From Paraburkholderia flava (GTDB taxonomy: Bacteria > Pseudomonadota > Gammaproteobacteria > Burkholderiales > Burkholderiaceae), in contig NZ_SMRO01000002.1 in NCBI RefSeq assembly GCF_004359985.1, forward strand, positions 310,001 through 374,000: DNA of 64,000 bases. Direction: 5' to 3'. The position numbers were made by a program, and so were the translations under genes. Below, piece after piece: positions 38,800-47,935 of the stretch (its first letter is position 1; every line of letters starts with the position of its first letter). Below the pieces are notes generated by a model. The model was not told where the DNA came from. It was given only the letters and a program-made list of their open reading frames with translations, and searched no databases.

Positions 38800-38827
38800 A
38801 GAAAGCCCTCTATCAAGAGGGCTTTCT
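38800..38827. terminator. bidirectional intrinsic terminator
   Basis: Perfect 12-bp arms AGAAAGCCCTCT/AGAGGGCTTTCT with loop ATCA, preceded by an A-run and followed by a T-rich stretch, between convergent argG and the dehydrogenase gene. Confidence 0.9.
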
Positions 38828-38854
38828 GCTTTTTAGCTTCCGGCAATCGTTCCG

Positions 38855-39832
38855 TTAGTGCTTGTTGAGCGAGTCCGGATTCACCACATGAACCGGATGC
38901 CCGTCCGCATACGCGACGACCTGATCGAAGATATCGGAGAACTGCACCTCGTACTCGTCCTCGGTGACGTAGCCGATGTGCGGTGTGCACACGACGTTCG
39001 GCATGCGCAGCAGCGGATGCTGCGGGTCGCGTAGCGGCTCTTCGTCGAACACGTCGACGGCGGCCATGCCGGGGCGGCCTGCCTGCAACGCGTGTTCGAG
39101 CGCGCCCGGCACGATCAGTCCGGAGCGGCTTGTGTTGATCAGCAGTGCGTCTGGTTTCATCCGGGCGAGGTCATCGGCGGTGACGATGCCGCGGGTGTCC
39201 TTAACAAGCCGCATATGCAGCGACAGCACGTCACACGATTCGAAGAACGTCTGCTTGTCCGGCGCAGTGTCCCAACCGTCTTCGCGAGCCTGCTGCAGCG
39301 ACGCCTCGCGTGCCCACACGAGCACCTTCATCCCGAACGCGGCGCCGTAGCGCGCCACTTCGGCACCGATGCGGCCATAACCGTAGATGCCGAGCGTGCG
39401 TCCATGCAGACTGCGGCCGACGCCGATCTGCCAGCCGCCGGTTTGCAGCGAACGCATCTGCTGCGGAATCTGGCGCATCGCCGCGATGGCAAGACCCCAC
39501 GTCAGTTCGGCTGCCGCATACGACGGCGTGCCGGCGTGCTGATTCGATGAAACGATGACGCCTTGCGCGGTGCACGCATCGATGTCGATGTGCGGAAAGA
39601 CGCTGCGCTGGCTGATCAAACGCAATTTCGGCAATCGCGCGATCAGCGGCGCGCGGATCTGCGTGCGCTCGCGGATCAGCACGAGTACCTCCGTGTCGCG
39701 CAGTCGTTCGGCCAGTGCATCGACGTCCTGCACGTGGTCGTTCCATACCGTTACCGTGTGACCGTCCAGCTTGCGGAAGCTGGGCAGGTGACGAACGGTG
39801 TCGAAGTAGTCGTCAAGAATGGTGATGTTCAT
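38855..39832 (-). CDS. D-2-hydroxyacid dehydrogenase family protein
   Basis: A 325-residue NAD-dependent dehydrogenase of the phosphoglycerate dehydrogenase-like group. The Rossmann motif [17 protein letters not shown] is in the middle, catalytic Arg is in [10 protein letters not shown], and the Glu/His pair is in DVFDEEPL and [13 protein letters not shown]. Substrates of the group include 2-ketoacids, glyoxylate and 3-phosphoglycerate; there is no ACT domain, so this is probably not serine biosynthesis. It stands alone with a short spacer to the cupin gene upstream. Confidence 0.9.
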   Translation of the reverse strand: MNITILDDYFDTVRHLPSFRKLDGHTVTVWNDHVQDVDALAERLRDTEVLVLIRERTQIRAPLIARLPKLRLISQRSVFPHIDIDACTAQGVIVSSNQHAGTPSYAAAELTWGLAIAAMRQIPQQMRSLQTGGWQIGVGRSLHGRTLGIYGYGRIGAEVARYGAAFGMKVLVWAREASLQQAREDGWDTAPDKQTFFESCDVLSLHMRLVKDTRGIVTADDLARMKPDALLINTSRSGLIVPGALEHALQAGRPGMAAVDVFDEEPLRDPQHPLLRMPNVVCTPHIGYVTEDEYEVQFSDIFDQVVAYADGHPVHVVNPDSLNKH

Positions 39833-39940
39833 GGGGGTTCCGTCTCCTCAGGGCTGTCACATCTTGATCGCTGTCTCTTCCGCAGGAAAATGAAATTAAT
39901 TCACGAATCGTCGGATTGATGCCGATGTCCCCCCGCGACG

Positions 39941-40354
39941 TTAATCCGGCACCGCGATGTTGAAAGGCTTGCCCGGCACCCACACCCATGTCGCGACGAC
40001 TTTCGCGCCGGCCGGTCCTGCTGTCGTTACGTGCACGACGTTCGCAGGGAGTTTCACGCTCTCGCCCGCATGCACGACACGCGCGGGCTGACCTTCGATC
40101 TGCACCGTCACCTCGCCTTCGAGCACGTAGAACACTTCCGGGCCCGTAGCTTTATGTCGCGGCTTCGCGGCGTTCGGAGGGAACTCGGCGATGCCCATGC
40201 CCATCTCGCGATCGGTGCCCGGAACGGGTACTCGCTGTAGTACGACGGTGTCTTTCGCGGCGGGTGCGGTGGAGGCTGCGATGGTGGCTGCCTGCGCGAG
40301 CGGCGCGGCCATCGCAGCGACGACGAGGGCAAGGAAACGAAGAGAGTGTGTCAC
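39941..40354 (-). CDS. exported cupin domain protein
   Basis: A 137-residue protein from GTG 40354 with GGAG at 6 bp; the alternative start at 40387 would overlap the beta-lactamase gene. A signal peptide (SLRFLALVVAAMAAPLAQA) precedes one small cupin barrel with EVFYVLEGEVTVQIEG and GESVKLPANVVHVTTA. Periplasmic location and the intact barrel suggest binding of a small ligand or metal; function is unknown. It lies 13 bp after the class C beta-lactamase and is probably cotranscribed. Confidence 0.82.
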   Translation of the reverse strand: MTHSLRFLALVVAAMAAPLAQAATIAASTAPAAKDTVVLQRVPVPGTDREMGMGIAEFPPNAAKPRHKATGPEVFYVLEGEVTVQIEGQPARVVHAGESVKLPANVVHVTTAGPAGAKVVATWVWVPGKPFNIAVPD

Positions 40355-40367
40355 GACGGCTCCGGTT

Positions 40368-41543
40368 TTAAGGCTTGCTACCAGCATCGAGCGAATTCAG
40401 GATTTCGTACGCGGCGGTGACACGCGCGTCGAGCGGGTACGATTTGTTCGCGAGTATCACGACACCGATTTTCTTCCCCGGCACGAACGCGGCGTAAGTC
40501 GAGAAGCCGTTCGTCGAACCGGTCTTGCCGAGCAGATACGCTTGTTGAGGCTGCAACGGCGGTGTGATCGCAGTGGCCGGCGAGCCTTTGAAAATCGCAT
40601 CGGGACTGTTGCTTTCGACGAGCGTGTCGAGTGCCATCGGGTACGGGTACTCTTCCCACACCATGTCTTGAACGAATTTGCCCACCTTGTAGTAGCCGGT
40701 ATGCGTGCACGCGATCGCGCGTTGCAGCTTGTTGTTCACAGGCACGACCTGCATGTTCGCGTCGAGGAAACGGATCAGATCGGACGTACTGGATTTGAGC
40801 CCATACGCTTCTGACGACAGCATGCCGGGATTCACTCTGACCGGCGCATCGGTTTTCGTGTAGCCCTGCGCGTAGCGCTTCATTTCGTTCGCGGGCACGT
40901 TGATGTAGCTGTGCGTCATGCCGAGTTCGGGCAGCAACCGCTTTTCGATTGCATCGTCGAATGGCTGGTTCAGGCTGGCCGCGGCCGCCATGCCGAGCAT
41001 GCCGATGCCGAGATTCGAGTAGATCCGGTAGCTGCCGATCGGATGCTCCGGTTTCCATGCGCGGAAGTAGGCCATCAACTGATCGTTGTTCGTGATGCTG
41101 TCCGGCACGAACAATGGCAGCCCCGATGTGTGCGTACCGAGATTCAGCAGACTGACGTGATCGATGGGGCTGCCGCGCAATGCGGGCAGGTACTTGCTCG
41201 CGTTGTCCGAAAGCGAAAGCTTGCCGTCCACTTCCGCGTAGCACGCGAGCGTCGCGGTGAAAGTCTTGCTGAACGAGCCGATTTCGAAGAGCGTCTGCGG
41301 CGTGACTGCTTCGTCAGTCGCCTTCGACATCACGCCATAGTTGTAGAACGATTGCTTGCCGTCGACGGTGACCGCGACCGCGACGCCGGGCAGCGCGTAT
41401 TTCTGCTGCAACGGCTGGACGATTGCATCGATCGCGCGCGTCTGCGGCGACGAGTCTGCGTTCCCCGCCGCGTAGCTGTGTGTGGCCCACAGGCACGTGA
41501 GCAGCAATAGTATTTTGTTGATGCGTGGCGCGTTTCTGGACAT
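40368..41543 (-). CDS. class C (AmpC-type) beta-lactamase
   Basis: A 391-residue periplasmic serine hydrolase from ATG 41543 (an in-frame extension runs to 41630). After the signal peptide (INKILLLLTCLWATHSYAA) the three active-site elements are in place: SxxK at Ser90-Lys93 (GSFSKTF), YSN at 175-177 (YRIYSNLG) and KTGS at 340-343. The KTGSTNGFSTYAAFVPGKKIG segment is typical of true class C enzymes. No ampR-like LysR gene is adjacent, so induction by that route is not indicated. The bicistron with a cupin is unusual. Confidence 0.92.
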   Translation of the reverse strand: MSRNAPRINKILLLLTCLWATHSYAAGNADSSPQTRAIDAIVQPLQQKYALPGVAVAVTVDGKQSFYNYGVMSKATDEAVTPQTLFEIGSFSKTFTATLACYAEVDGKLSLSDNASKYLPALRGSPIDHVSLLNLGTHTSGLPLFVPDSITNNDQLMAYFRAWKPEHPIGSYRIYSNLGIGMLGMAAAASLNQPFDDAIEKRLLPELGMTHSYINVPANEMKRYAQGYTKTDAPVRVNPGMLSSEAYGLKSSTSDLIRFLDANMQVVPVNNKLQRAIACTHTGYYKVGKFVQDMVWEEYPYPMALDTLVESNSPDAIFKGSPATAITPPLQPQQAYLLGKTGSTNGFSTYAAFVPGKKIGVVILANKSYPLDARVTAAYEILNSLDAGSKP

Positions 41544-41837
41544 GACGGATCGATTGGGCCGATGAGGAGGACGAGGCATTGTCGCGTCGTCGGGAACCGG
41601 CAACAAGCGACGATAACTGGTGGGGCCCAAAAGAAATTCTTATCGATGCAGTGGGGTGGTTGTTTCGCTTTGGGTGAAATGACTGCGCATCGTGTCGCAG
41701 CGTAACGCGCGCTGGACTCGCGTCTCGATTGCCGAGAGTCAGCAGTTCAATCCGGCGACCCGCGACGACGCTGCGCCATCGCAAGCGTCATGCATGCACG
41801 AGCGGACGTGCATGCCTTGACGTTATCGGAGCGCACA

Positions 41838-42146
41838 TCAATACGTCGACGCCCCTGCCTGCGAAGTGCCATTCGAAGTCGTCCCGCCAACCGCACCTTG
41901 CGCATTCGCTGCGTTTTGCGCAGTGGCAGCGGCTGAATCTTCCGCAGCGATTTTCGCTTCCGCAGCCTGAATGTCTTCGGGGTAATTGGCATCGTCGCCT
42001 AAGCTCGGCGTGTAACCCGCCTGTTCGACGCGTACGAGATCGGCGTAGACCTGCGCACGCGTGAGCGGCGCGGTCGTGCTCGCGAACGAGCTGATGGAGG
42101 CGGTACAGGCACCGAGGGTCAGTGCAATGGCTATAAGCGTTTTCAT
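41838..42146 (-). CDS. DUF4148 domain-containing exported protein
   Basis: A 102-residue protein with an N-terminal signal peptide or lipoprotein-like leader (KTLIAIALTLGACTASISSFA) and a DUF4148 core (LTRAQVYADLVRVEQAGYTPSLGDDANYP). The C-terminal half is Ala/Gln/Thr-rich and probably disordered. DUF4148 proteins are abundant in Burkholderiaceae, secreted and of unknown function. The next gene upstream is a paralogue. Confidence 0.85.
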   Translation of the reverse strand: MKTLIAIALTLGACTASISSFASTTAPLTRAQVYADLVRVEQAGYTPSLGDDANYPEDIQAAEAKIAAEDSAAATAQNAANAQGAVGGTTSNGTSQAGASTY

Positions 42147-42296
42147 GATGAAGGTTTCCGGTATCGATTGAGCGACAGGCAGCCAGCGCCATGCCGCCGG
42201 GGTGGGGCGTTCACCCGAACCGGAAGCCTGCGTGGAGCCAGGGTAATACGTGATCGGCGCGATCCGCGTGATCGGCGCGATCGATGCGCGTTCGCA

Positions 42297-42638
42297 TCAG
42301 CTGCCGAAATACACCGAGCAATAGCTGACAGGGCCGACGCACTCGGTCATCGCATCGGTTCCCATGCGCATGCCGCTGCTGCTCGTGCCGGCGGTCTGTG
42401 CGCCGACTGCGCCTTGCGTTTGCGCTTGCTGCTGTTGTTGATGCTTGAGCTGCTGCGCGAAGATCGGATTGACGTCGGGGTACGACGTGTCGGTGACGAG
42501 ACGCGACCCGTTGTTCTCCGCCTGAATCAGTTCCTGACGCACTTCGGCGCGGGTCTTTTCCTGTGCGGATGCATTGGTGAATGCGCTTGCCGAAGCGAGG
42601 GCAACGAAGGACAGTGCGATGAACGAAAGCTTTTTCAT
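42297..42638 (-). CDS. DUF4148 domain-containing exported protein, second copy
   Basis: A 113-residue paralogue of the downstream gene: signal peptide KKLSFIALSFVALASASAFTNA, then KTRAEVRQELIQAENNGSRLVTDTSYPDVNP. It carries a Gln/His-rich tract and ends in an unusual tail with two cysteines (MTECVGPVSYCSVYFGS) that could form a disulfide. The two copies are in the same orientation and probably form a small operon or arose by duplication. Confidence 0.85.
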   Translation of the reverse strand: MKKLSFIALSFVALASASAFTNASAQEKTRAEVRQELIQAENNGSRLVTDTSYPDVNPIFAQQLKHQQQQQAQTQGAVGAQTAGTSSSGMRMGTDAMTECVGPVSYCSVYFGS

Positions 42639-42740
42639 TTGGAACTCCTGAGTGGTGAGAGACGACTGCTGTGTTCATTTGAGTGAACATCGACTCTCGC
42701 CTGGATATTCCCGAAATTTTGAAAAAAGCGTGGGACGTGC

Positions 42741-42778
42741 AGTATTTTTACGCGCTACATTCGCGTACAAAAAATACT
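42741..42778. repeat. 38-bp imperfect dyad upstream of the DUF4148 pair
   Basis: Outer arms AGTATTTTT/AAAAATACT and inner arms TACGCG/CGCGTA are separated by a 7-base loop, with a short bulge. It lies between the end of the ClC gene and the start of the DUF4148 genes. It could terminate the ClC transcript or act as an operator for the DUF4148 pair. Confidence 0.5.
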
Positions 42779-42858
42779 TTGAAAATCTGGAATAAGAATG
42801 GCGTGACGCGGGTTACACGTCGCGCCATGCGTGTGGATCCGCAGATCTGCGGATCGCG

Positions 42859-44196
42859 TCAGATCGTGCGGCGGATTCTCATCGCAGGTTCCGGTTGTTT
42901 CGCAGCCGGCAGCGACGAAGGGAACCAGCGCGCCGCGAGCTTGTACGTGCTCACCGATCCACCGACCGCGAGCAGCATCGGAATCAACATGTCGTGATTG
43001 ACCCGTGTGAATTCGAGAATCAGCACGACTGCGGTGATCGGCATCTGCATCGACGCAGCAAGAAACGATGCCGCACCGACGACCGCGAATGCGCCCGGTT
43101 GCATGCCGGGCCACAGCGGATTCAGCAGGCCGGCGATCACGAGCGACAACAACGCGCCGTTCGCGAGACCCGGTGTGAGCAATCCGCCCTCGGCGCCGCA
43201 ACGCAGCGTGCTTGCGGTGATCGCGACCTTCAGCACGAGCAGTGTCGCGGCGAGGCCGACGGTCAGGTGACTGTCGAAGCTGAGGCCGGCCGGTCCCTTG
43301 CCGTTGCCGAGCAGTTGCGGCAACGACATCGCGAGCACGCCGATCACGACGAAATTGAGCAGCGTCAACACCGGCAGGCGCTGGTCTTTCGGTGCGAGCG
43401 AACGGGCATGGCTCATGAGGCGCGTGAACGCATACGCGGCCACACCGAACAGCGGCCCGCACACGATCGACCACACCACCAGTTGCGCGTTCAGCGTGAA
43501 CTGCGGCACCTGATACTGATGTTCGTTGCCGAGCCCGATCCACGCGACCACTGCTGCGATCGCCGACGTCGCGAGCGCGGGAACGACGACTGTCCACTCG
43601 AACGTGCCGAGCAGCACTTCGAGTACGAACACCGCGCCACCGAGCGGCACGTTGTACACGGCGGCGAGACCGGCGCCGGCACCGCACGCGACCATGATCC
43701 GTCGATCCGCCACCGACAGTCCCGCGCGGCGCGACAGCCACGCCGCAAACGCCGCGCCGATTTCGCGCGGCGCGACTTCGCGGCCGAGCGGCGAGCCCAT
43801 CGCGACGGTGACAATCTGCAGCAGCGCATGAATCGTCGTGCTCAGGCCGGGCATCCGCGGGTCGTCGCTGTTCATCGCCTTGCGAATGCCGACGAGCGGC
43901 CGGCCATAGCGATACAGCGCCCACCAGCCGCCGCCCGCGATCAGTCCGCAGATCGACACGACGATCAGACGACGCAGCGGCGCCGTGTCCGTCACGCCTT
44001 CGAGAAAACTCTCCGCGCTGATCACATGCGCGACGCTGTAGCCGTACGCGACGTGCTGGATCGCATGCAGCAACAGCGCGAGCGCCATGCCGCCGAGCCC
44101 CGCACCGATGCCGGTCAGCACCGTGACCGCCGCGAATCCCGCGAGCGAACGGGGTTCGTCGACGGAGGCTGGACGGCGTTCGTTTTCGGCTGACAT
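42859..44196 (-). CDS. ClC-type chloride channel/antiporter, ClcB-like
   Basis: A 445-residue membrane protein from ATG 44196 with AGGGAG upstream; the frame extends to 44322 through the operator region and is not used. The ClC fingerprint is present: MGSPLGREVAPREIGAAFA in place of the classic GxGxPE, GAGAGLAAVYNVPLGGAVFVLEVLLG, and LRCGAEGGLLTPGLANGALL. It has about ten or more hydrophobic segments. Substitution of the gating glutamate region by GREVAP is seen in ClcB-like members and may make it channel-like. No CBS domain. Confidence 0.88.
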   Translation of the reverse strand: MSAENERRPASVDEPRSLAGFAAVTVLTGIGAGLGGMALALLLHAIQHVAYGYSVAHVISAESFLEGVTDTAPLRRLIVVSICGLIAGGGWWALYRYGRPLVGIRKAMNSDDPRMPGLSTTIHALLQIVTVAMGSPLGREVAPREIGAAFAAWLSRRAGLSVADRRIMVACGAGAGLAAVYNVPLGGAVFVLEVLLGTFEWTVVVPALATSAIAAVVAWIGLGNEHQYQVPQFTLNAQLVVWSIVCGPLFGVAAYAFTRLMSHARSLAPKDQRLPVLTLLNFVVIGVLAMSLPQLLGNGKGPAGLSFDSHLTVGLAATLLVLKVAITASTLRCGAEGGLLTPGLANGALLSLVIAGLLNPLWPGMQPGAFAVVGAASFLAASMQMPITAVVLILEFTRVNHDMLIPMLLAVGGSVSTYKLAARWFPSSLPAAKQPEPAMRIRRTI

Positions 44197-44296
44197 GGTG
44201 CGGCTCCCTGAATTCGCAATCGTTCGTGACGGACCGTTCGCGCAGGCTGTGCGCTGTCCGTATTCGTTGCATCGAATGGTATGCCGCGCTGCATCA

Positions 44297-44321
44297 TGAT
44301 TCAAATTGTTTATTTGAATCA
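44297..44321. promoter_or_regulatory. 25-bp palindromic operator candidate
   Basis: Perfect 10-bp arms TGATTCAAAT/ATTTGAATCA with a 5-bp spacer TGTTT, about 100 bp upstream of the ClC gene start, in a short AT-rich island. It resembles sites for dimeric MarR- or TetR-type regulators; none is encoded next to it. Confidence 0.6.
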
Positions 44322-44492
44322 ATTGATGCTAAATTTGACTTTATCAGGTCGGGTGTCTCGATTCGGGCTGGTCGAAGTCAATCCGCGAGAGGCAGGGCTG
44401 CTCGCGGATTGACGTGTGAGTTGGCAGGGGCCGCTGGCCGCGCATCTCGCCGCAACGAGCGCGGCCCGGTCGAGTGGATAGAACTGCGAGCG

Positions 44493-45146
44493 CTATTCAG
44501 TATTCTCATGCGCGGCCGCAGCCGCCATCGCTGCATCCCGATGCGCCAGCACATCGTCGATCAACCCATACGTCTTCGCCTCTTCCGCCGACATGAAGTT
44601 GTCGCGGTCCGTGTCCTTGACGATCTGCTCGATGCTTCGTCCGGTGCACTCGGCGAGCATCGCGTTCAGCCGCTCGCGCTGAAACAGCACTTCCCTCGCC
44701 TGGATCTCGACGTCGGCGGCGGTTCCCTGGCTGCCGCCCGACGGCTGATGGATCATGATCCGCGCGTTCGGCAACGCGAAGCGTTTGCCGCGTGTGCCGG
44801 CCGCCAGCAGGAACGTGCCCATGCTCGCGGCGAAACCGGTGCACAGCGTCGACACGTCGGGCTTGATGAAGTGCATCGTGTCGTAGATCGCCATGCCGTC
44901 GTAGACCGAACCGCCCGGCGAGTTAATATAAAAAGAGATGTCCTTGTCCGGGTTCTCCGATTCAAGAAACAGCAGTTGCGCGACGATCAGGCTCGCCGAC
45001 TGTTCGTTGACCGGGCCGACCAGAAACACGATCCGTTCGCGCAGCAACCGCGAGTAGATGTCGTAAGCGCGTTCGCCGCGTCCGGACTGTTCGATGACCG
45101 TCGGCACGAGGCCGAGTCCGGAAACGGATGAGGGATGAAATGGCAT
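44493..45146 (-). CDS. clpP: ATP-dependent Clp protease proteolytic subunit (orphan ClpP)
   Basis: A 217-residue serine protease subunit. The catalytic triad is visible: Ser108 in [14 protein letters not shown], His133 in IMIHQPSGG and Asp182 in KDTDRDNF. The core [21 protein letters not shown] is typical. There is no clpX or tig next to it, so it is probably a second ClpP paralogue, not the housekeeping copy, using a Clp ATPase encoded elsewhere. It is divergent from an ECF sigma factor gene. Confidence 0.93.
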   Translation of the reverse strand: MPFHPSSVSGLGLVPTVIEQSGRGERAYDIYSRLLRERIVFLVGPVNEQSASLIVAQLLFLESENPDKDISFYINSPGGSVYDGMAIYDTMHFIKPDVSTLCTGFAASMGTFLLAAGTRGKRFALPNARIMIHQPSGGSQGTAADVEIQAREVLFQRERLNAMLAECTGRSIEQIVKDTDRDNFMSAEEAKTYGLIDDVLAHRDAAMAAAAAHENTE

Positions 45147-45345
45147 GCGTTCCTCGCAATGGCGGGTGAGTGTCCCGTCGCTGCGTTCGCAGCACGGGTT
45201 TCATCCGCATGACGCGGGAGTGGGGTGCCGCGTGACGAAAAAATTTTTGCGCGCGGGTGTCACGTTCGCCGCGCGTCGAACGTCAAGCGAGCGGGCGCCT
45301 GCGGGCGCGTTAAACGACATATCGACCGATGTAGAGAGGTCACGA

Positions 45346-46293
45346 ATGACGCAGATAACCGAGCAGGCAGACGATTCCACCACCGTGTTCGACGCCGCGC
45401 GCGCAAGGCTGCAAGCGCTCGCATACCGGCTGCTCGGCAGCCGCGCGGAGGCTGAGGACGTCGTGCAGGATGCGTGGCTCAAGTGGCGCTTCGCGAGCGC
45501 CGACGACGTGCGTACGCCAGTCGCGTGGCTCACGACGATCACGACGCGTCTCGCGATCGACCGGCTGCGACACCGGCAGTTCGAGCGCGCGCTACAAACT
45601 GACGGCACGCTGCCGCCGTGGCTCGACGATCTCGCGCCGTCGGCGGAAGCGCTCGCGCTGCACATGTCGGAAATTTCCGATGCGGTGCGTTTGCTGCTCG
45701 AACGGTTGAAGCCCGAAGAGCGCGCGGCGCTCGTGCTGCACGAAGCGTTCGATTGCGATTTCGTCGAGATCGGCAAGATTCTCGACCGGCCGTCGTCGAC
45801 CTGCCGCCAGATCGTGCATCGCGCGAAGCATCGTCTGCAGCGTGCGGGCGCGCCGTTGCCTGCAGCCGATCCGGCCGCGCATCGTCGGCTCGTCGATGCA
45901 TTGCGTGCCGCAATCGACGCGCAGGACAGCGAGCGCGTGCTGCGGCTCGTCGGTCATGTGCCGCAGCGGTTCGACGAGCACGACGATGCGCTGACCGCGC
46001 AGGCGTTCGTCGAACGCGTCGACGGTTGCACGGCGCAGGCTGTGTCGATGCGTGGCGTGCGCGAGCTTGCGCTGCTGCGCGATGGCGAGATTGTCGGTGT
46101 GCTGGAGATGTGGGCGGCGGACGACGGAAGTATCGCGGAGCTGCAACTCGTCGCGGATGCCGCGACGCTGTACGTATTGAATGCGAGGTTCGGCCTGCGC
46201 GCGGTGCAACGCCTGCTGCGAGGCATTCGTACGCAGACGATGCGTCCGTCAGTTACGGTGTGCAGCAACTTCCCAGTTGATATCGACGCATAG
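45346..46293 (+). CDS. ECF sigma factor with C-terminal SnoaL-like domain (SigJ-like)
   Basis: A 315-residue sigma factor from ATG 45346 with GAGAGG upstream. Region 2 (ARARLQALAYRLLGSRAEAEDVVQDAWLKW) and region 4 (RLKPEERAALVLHEAFDCDFVEIGKIL) are complete. The C-terminal 110 residues resemble the NTF2/SnoaL-like domain of the SigJ and ECF41-type groups, which controls activity in place of a membrane anti-sigma. No anti-sigma gene is adjacent. Its 3' end overlaps the convergent EAL gene by 45 bp. The divergent clpP may be in its regulon; this is inference. Confidence 0.87.
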   Translation: MTQITEQADDSTTVFDAARARLQALAYRLLGSRAEAEDVVQDAWLKWRFASADDVRTPVAWLTTITTRLAIDRLRHRQFERALQTDGTLPPWLDDLAPSAEALALHMSEISDAVRLLLERLKPEERAALVLHEAFDCDFVEIGKILDRPSSTCRQIVHRAKHRLQRAGAPLPAADPAAHRRLVDALRAAIDAQDSERVLRLVGHVPQRFDEHDDALTAQAFVERVDGCTAQAVSMRGVRELALLRDGEIVGVLEMWAADDGSIAELQLVADAATLYVLNARFGLRAVQRLLRGIRTQTMRPSVTVCSNFPVDIDA

Positions 46294-47526
46294 CACCTGC
46301 GTGCCGTGCGCGGTCTGCGCGGCAATCGATGCGGTCACGCACAGGTGCGCTTCGTTGATCGACAGATACGGCGGCGTCACATGCACCTTGCCGGGCGCGC
46401 GTAGCGCTTCGATGAAATACGGCCGACGCTCCCAGCTTGCGCCTTCCGAATGCAGCAGCGGCCGGAAGCGTTTCGCACGTTGCGACGAGCGACCGGGTGG
46501 CAACACGTTGTCGCCGATCTGCCGTCCCGAACCGTCGAGCAGAAAACAGCGCGCCGTTTCGCCGAGCGCAAGGAGCGGCGCGGTCGCATCCGCGACGGTC
46601 GCACCGCCGATGAGCTGTACGCTCGCCTGTTTGAGCGCGGCGACGTACGGCGCGAGACGCTTCACCTGCGCACGTTCGCGCGCGGCCACGCGTTCGCGTA
46701 GCGCAGCCGACAGCGCATCCATCAGACCCGCCGCCGTCTGCGGCTTCACCGGCTCGACACTCGGTCCCGCGAAATACGCGCCCTGCACGAAATCGACGTT
46801 GCATTCGAGTGCGATCAGCGCGTCGCGTTCGGTTGCGAGTCCGCCCATCAGCACAAGCTGTCCCGACTCGTGCAGCAGCGACACCAGTCCCGGCAATACG
46901 CGTTCGATGTGCGAATGCTCGCTCGCCTGCGCGAGAATGCAGCGGTCGAGCGTGACGATGTCGGGCCGCAGCTGCCACACGCGATCGATATTCGAATGCT
47001 TCGCGCCGAAGCCGTCCAGTGCGATCAGGAAGCCCGATTTGCGCAGCGCGTCGACGATCTCCGCGAAGCGCGTCGTTTCGCCGCCGGCCTGTTCCGACAC
47101 TTCGAGCACCACGCGCTGCGGCGGCAGGCCGAGCGCCTTCAGGCTCGCGAGCAGCGCGTCGCCGTAGCTGGTGTCCATCAGCGCGGCGGGGTGCAGATTC
47201 AGGAAGAGCCACTCGTCGTGGCTGTCGAATGCATTGAAGTTGCCGAGATGCAGCGATTCCGCGAGCCGCCCGAGTTCCAGCAGATCGCCGCGCCGCGCCG
47301 CCTGCGTGAACACCTCGTGCGACGGCACCTGCTGCGCGTGCTCGTCGTGTGCGCGCAGCGACGCGTGATAGCCGATCGCGCGACGATGCGACACCGAAAA
47401 CACCGGCTGGAACACGCTGAAAACCGTGTAGCCGCCGTACAGCACGGTGCGCCGGGAGCCTTCGTCGCCGGCCATCGGGCGCGGCGGCTGAAAGCCAGGT
47501 GGGTCGAGGTCGATCATGCTCATCAT
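46249..47526 (-). CDS. degenerate EAL domain protein with YkuI-type C-terminal domain
   Basis: About 425 residues from ATG 47526 (alternatives 47517 and TTG 47604). An EAL fold spans residues 35-260, but key catalytic sites are changed: EALLR is HASLR (54-58), DDFG is DGFG (171-174), and AEGVE is MGGLATE. Asn110 and the LEVSE glutamate remain. Phosphodiesterase activity on cyclic di-GMP is therefore unlikely. Residues 300-425 (RRPYFIEALRAPGKVHVTPPYLSI) match the YkuI C-terminal sensor-like domain. It is probably a binding or signalling protein. Confidence 0.85.
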   Translation of the reverse strand: MMSMIDLDPPGFQPPRPMAGDEGSRRTVLYGGYTVFSVFQPVFSVSHRRAIGYHASLRAHDEHAQQVPSHEVFTQAARRGDLLELGRLAESLHLGNFNAFDSHDEWLFLNLHPAALMDTSYGDALLASLKALGLPPQRVVLEVSEQAGGETTRFAEIVDALRKSGFLIALDGFGAKHSNIDRVWQLRPDIVTLDRCILAQASEHSHIERVLPGLVSLLHESGQLVLMGGLATERDALIALECNVDFVQGAYFAGPSVEPVKPQTAAGLMDALSAALRERVAARERAQVKRLAPYVAALKQASVQLIGGATVADATAPLLALGETARCFLLDGSGRQIGDNVLPPGRSSQRAKRFRPLLHSEGASWERRPYFIEALRAPGKVHVTPPYLSINEAHLCVTASIAAQTAHGTQVLCVDINWEVAAHRN

Positions 47527-47751
47527 GTCGGTCGGGTGATGGCGACGTGCGAAGTCGCGAAATAGCGCGGACGCTGCGGACAAGTTTACAGGATAGGTCA
47601 GCAAGAAACATGCGCATGGAGAAACCCGCCGCCGCGTGCGCGGGCTTCGCGTTTACGCGTGCTGCGTAGCGTCAGGTGCCATTTTGCGCGCGACGTCATG
47701 CACCACGCCCGCACAGCGATGGTGCGCTTTGCGCCTGCGTATTGCACGTAA

Positions 47752-47790
47752 GCGCGGCACGCAGGCGCGGCACATAGGCGCGGCACGCAG
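47752..47790. repeat. 13-bp tandem repeat, three copies
   Basis: GCGCGGCACGCAG (47752-47764), GCGCGGCACATAG (47765-47777) and GCGCGGCACGCAG (47778-47790), followed by a partial fourth GCGCG. Confidence 0.8.
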
Positions 47791-47851
47791 GCGCGCGGGC
47801 ATGCGAACTTCATCACAACTGCGTCTGAACGACAGCGCGGCCGGACGCATG

Positions 47852-47911
47852 CACCCAACATGCTGACGGTCAGGCCGCCGGGGCACACCCAACACGCCGA
47901 CAGTCAGCCCG
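47852..47911. repeat. 34-bp-period imperfect direct repeat, two copies
   Basis: Bases 47852-47877 and 47886-47911 both read CACCCAACA(T/C)GC(T/C)GAC(G/A)GTCAG then (G/C)CCG, with four or five differences over 26 bp. Confidence 0.65.
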
Positions 47912-47935
47912 AACGCCCACACCCGACCCGCAGCA

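Larger units (their letters stand above)
47527..47935. other. intergenic region between EAL and MFS genes
   Basis: 409 bp without a supported gene; frames covering it are Cys/Arg-rich and unlike proteins. It holds the two short tandem repeats listed separately. No clear terminator or promoter. Confidence 0.6.

Noticed and set aside
47598..47888. 96-codon Cys-rich minus-strand frame between EAL and MFS genes
   Set aside because: It runs through the tandem repeats and shows no protein-like pattern.
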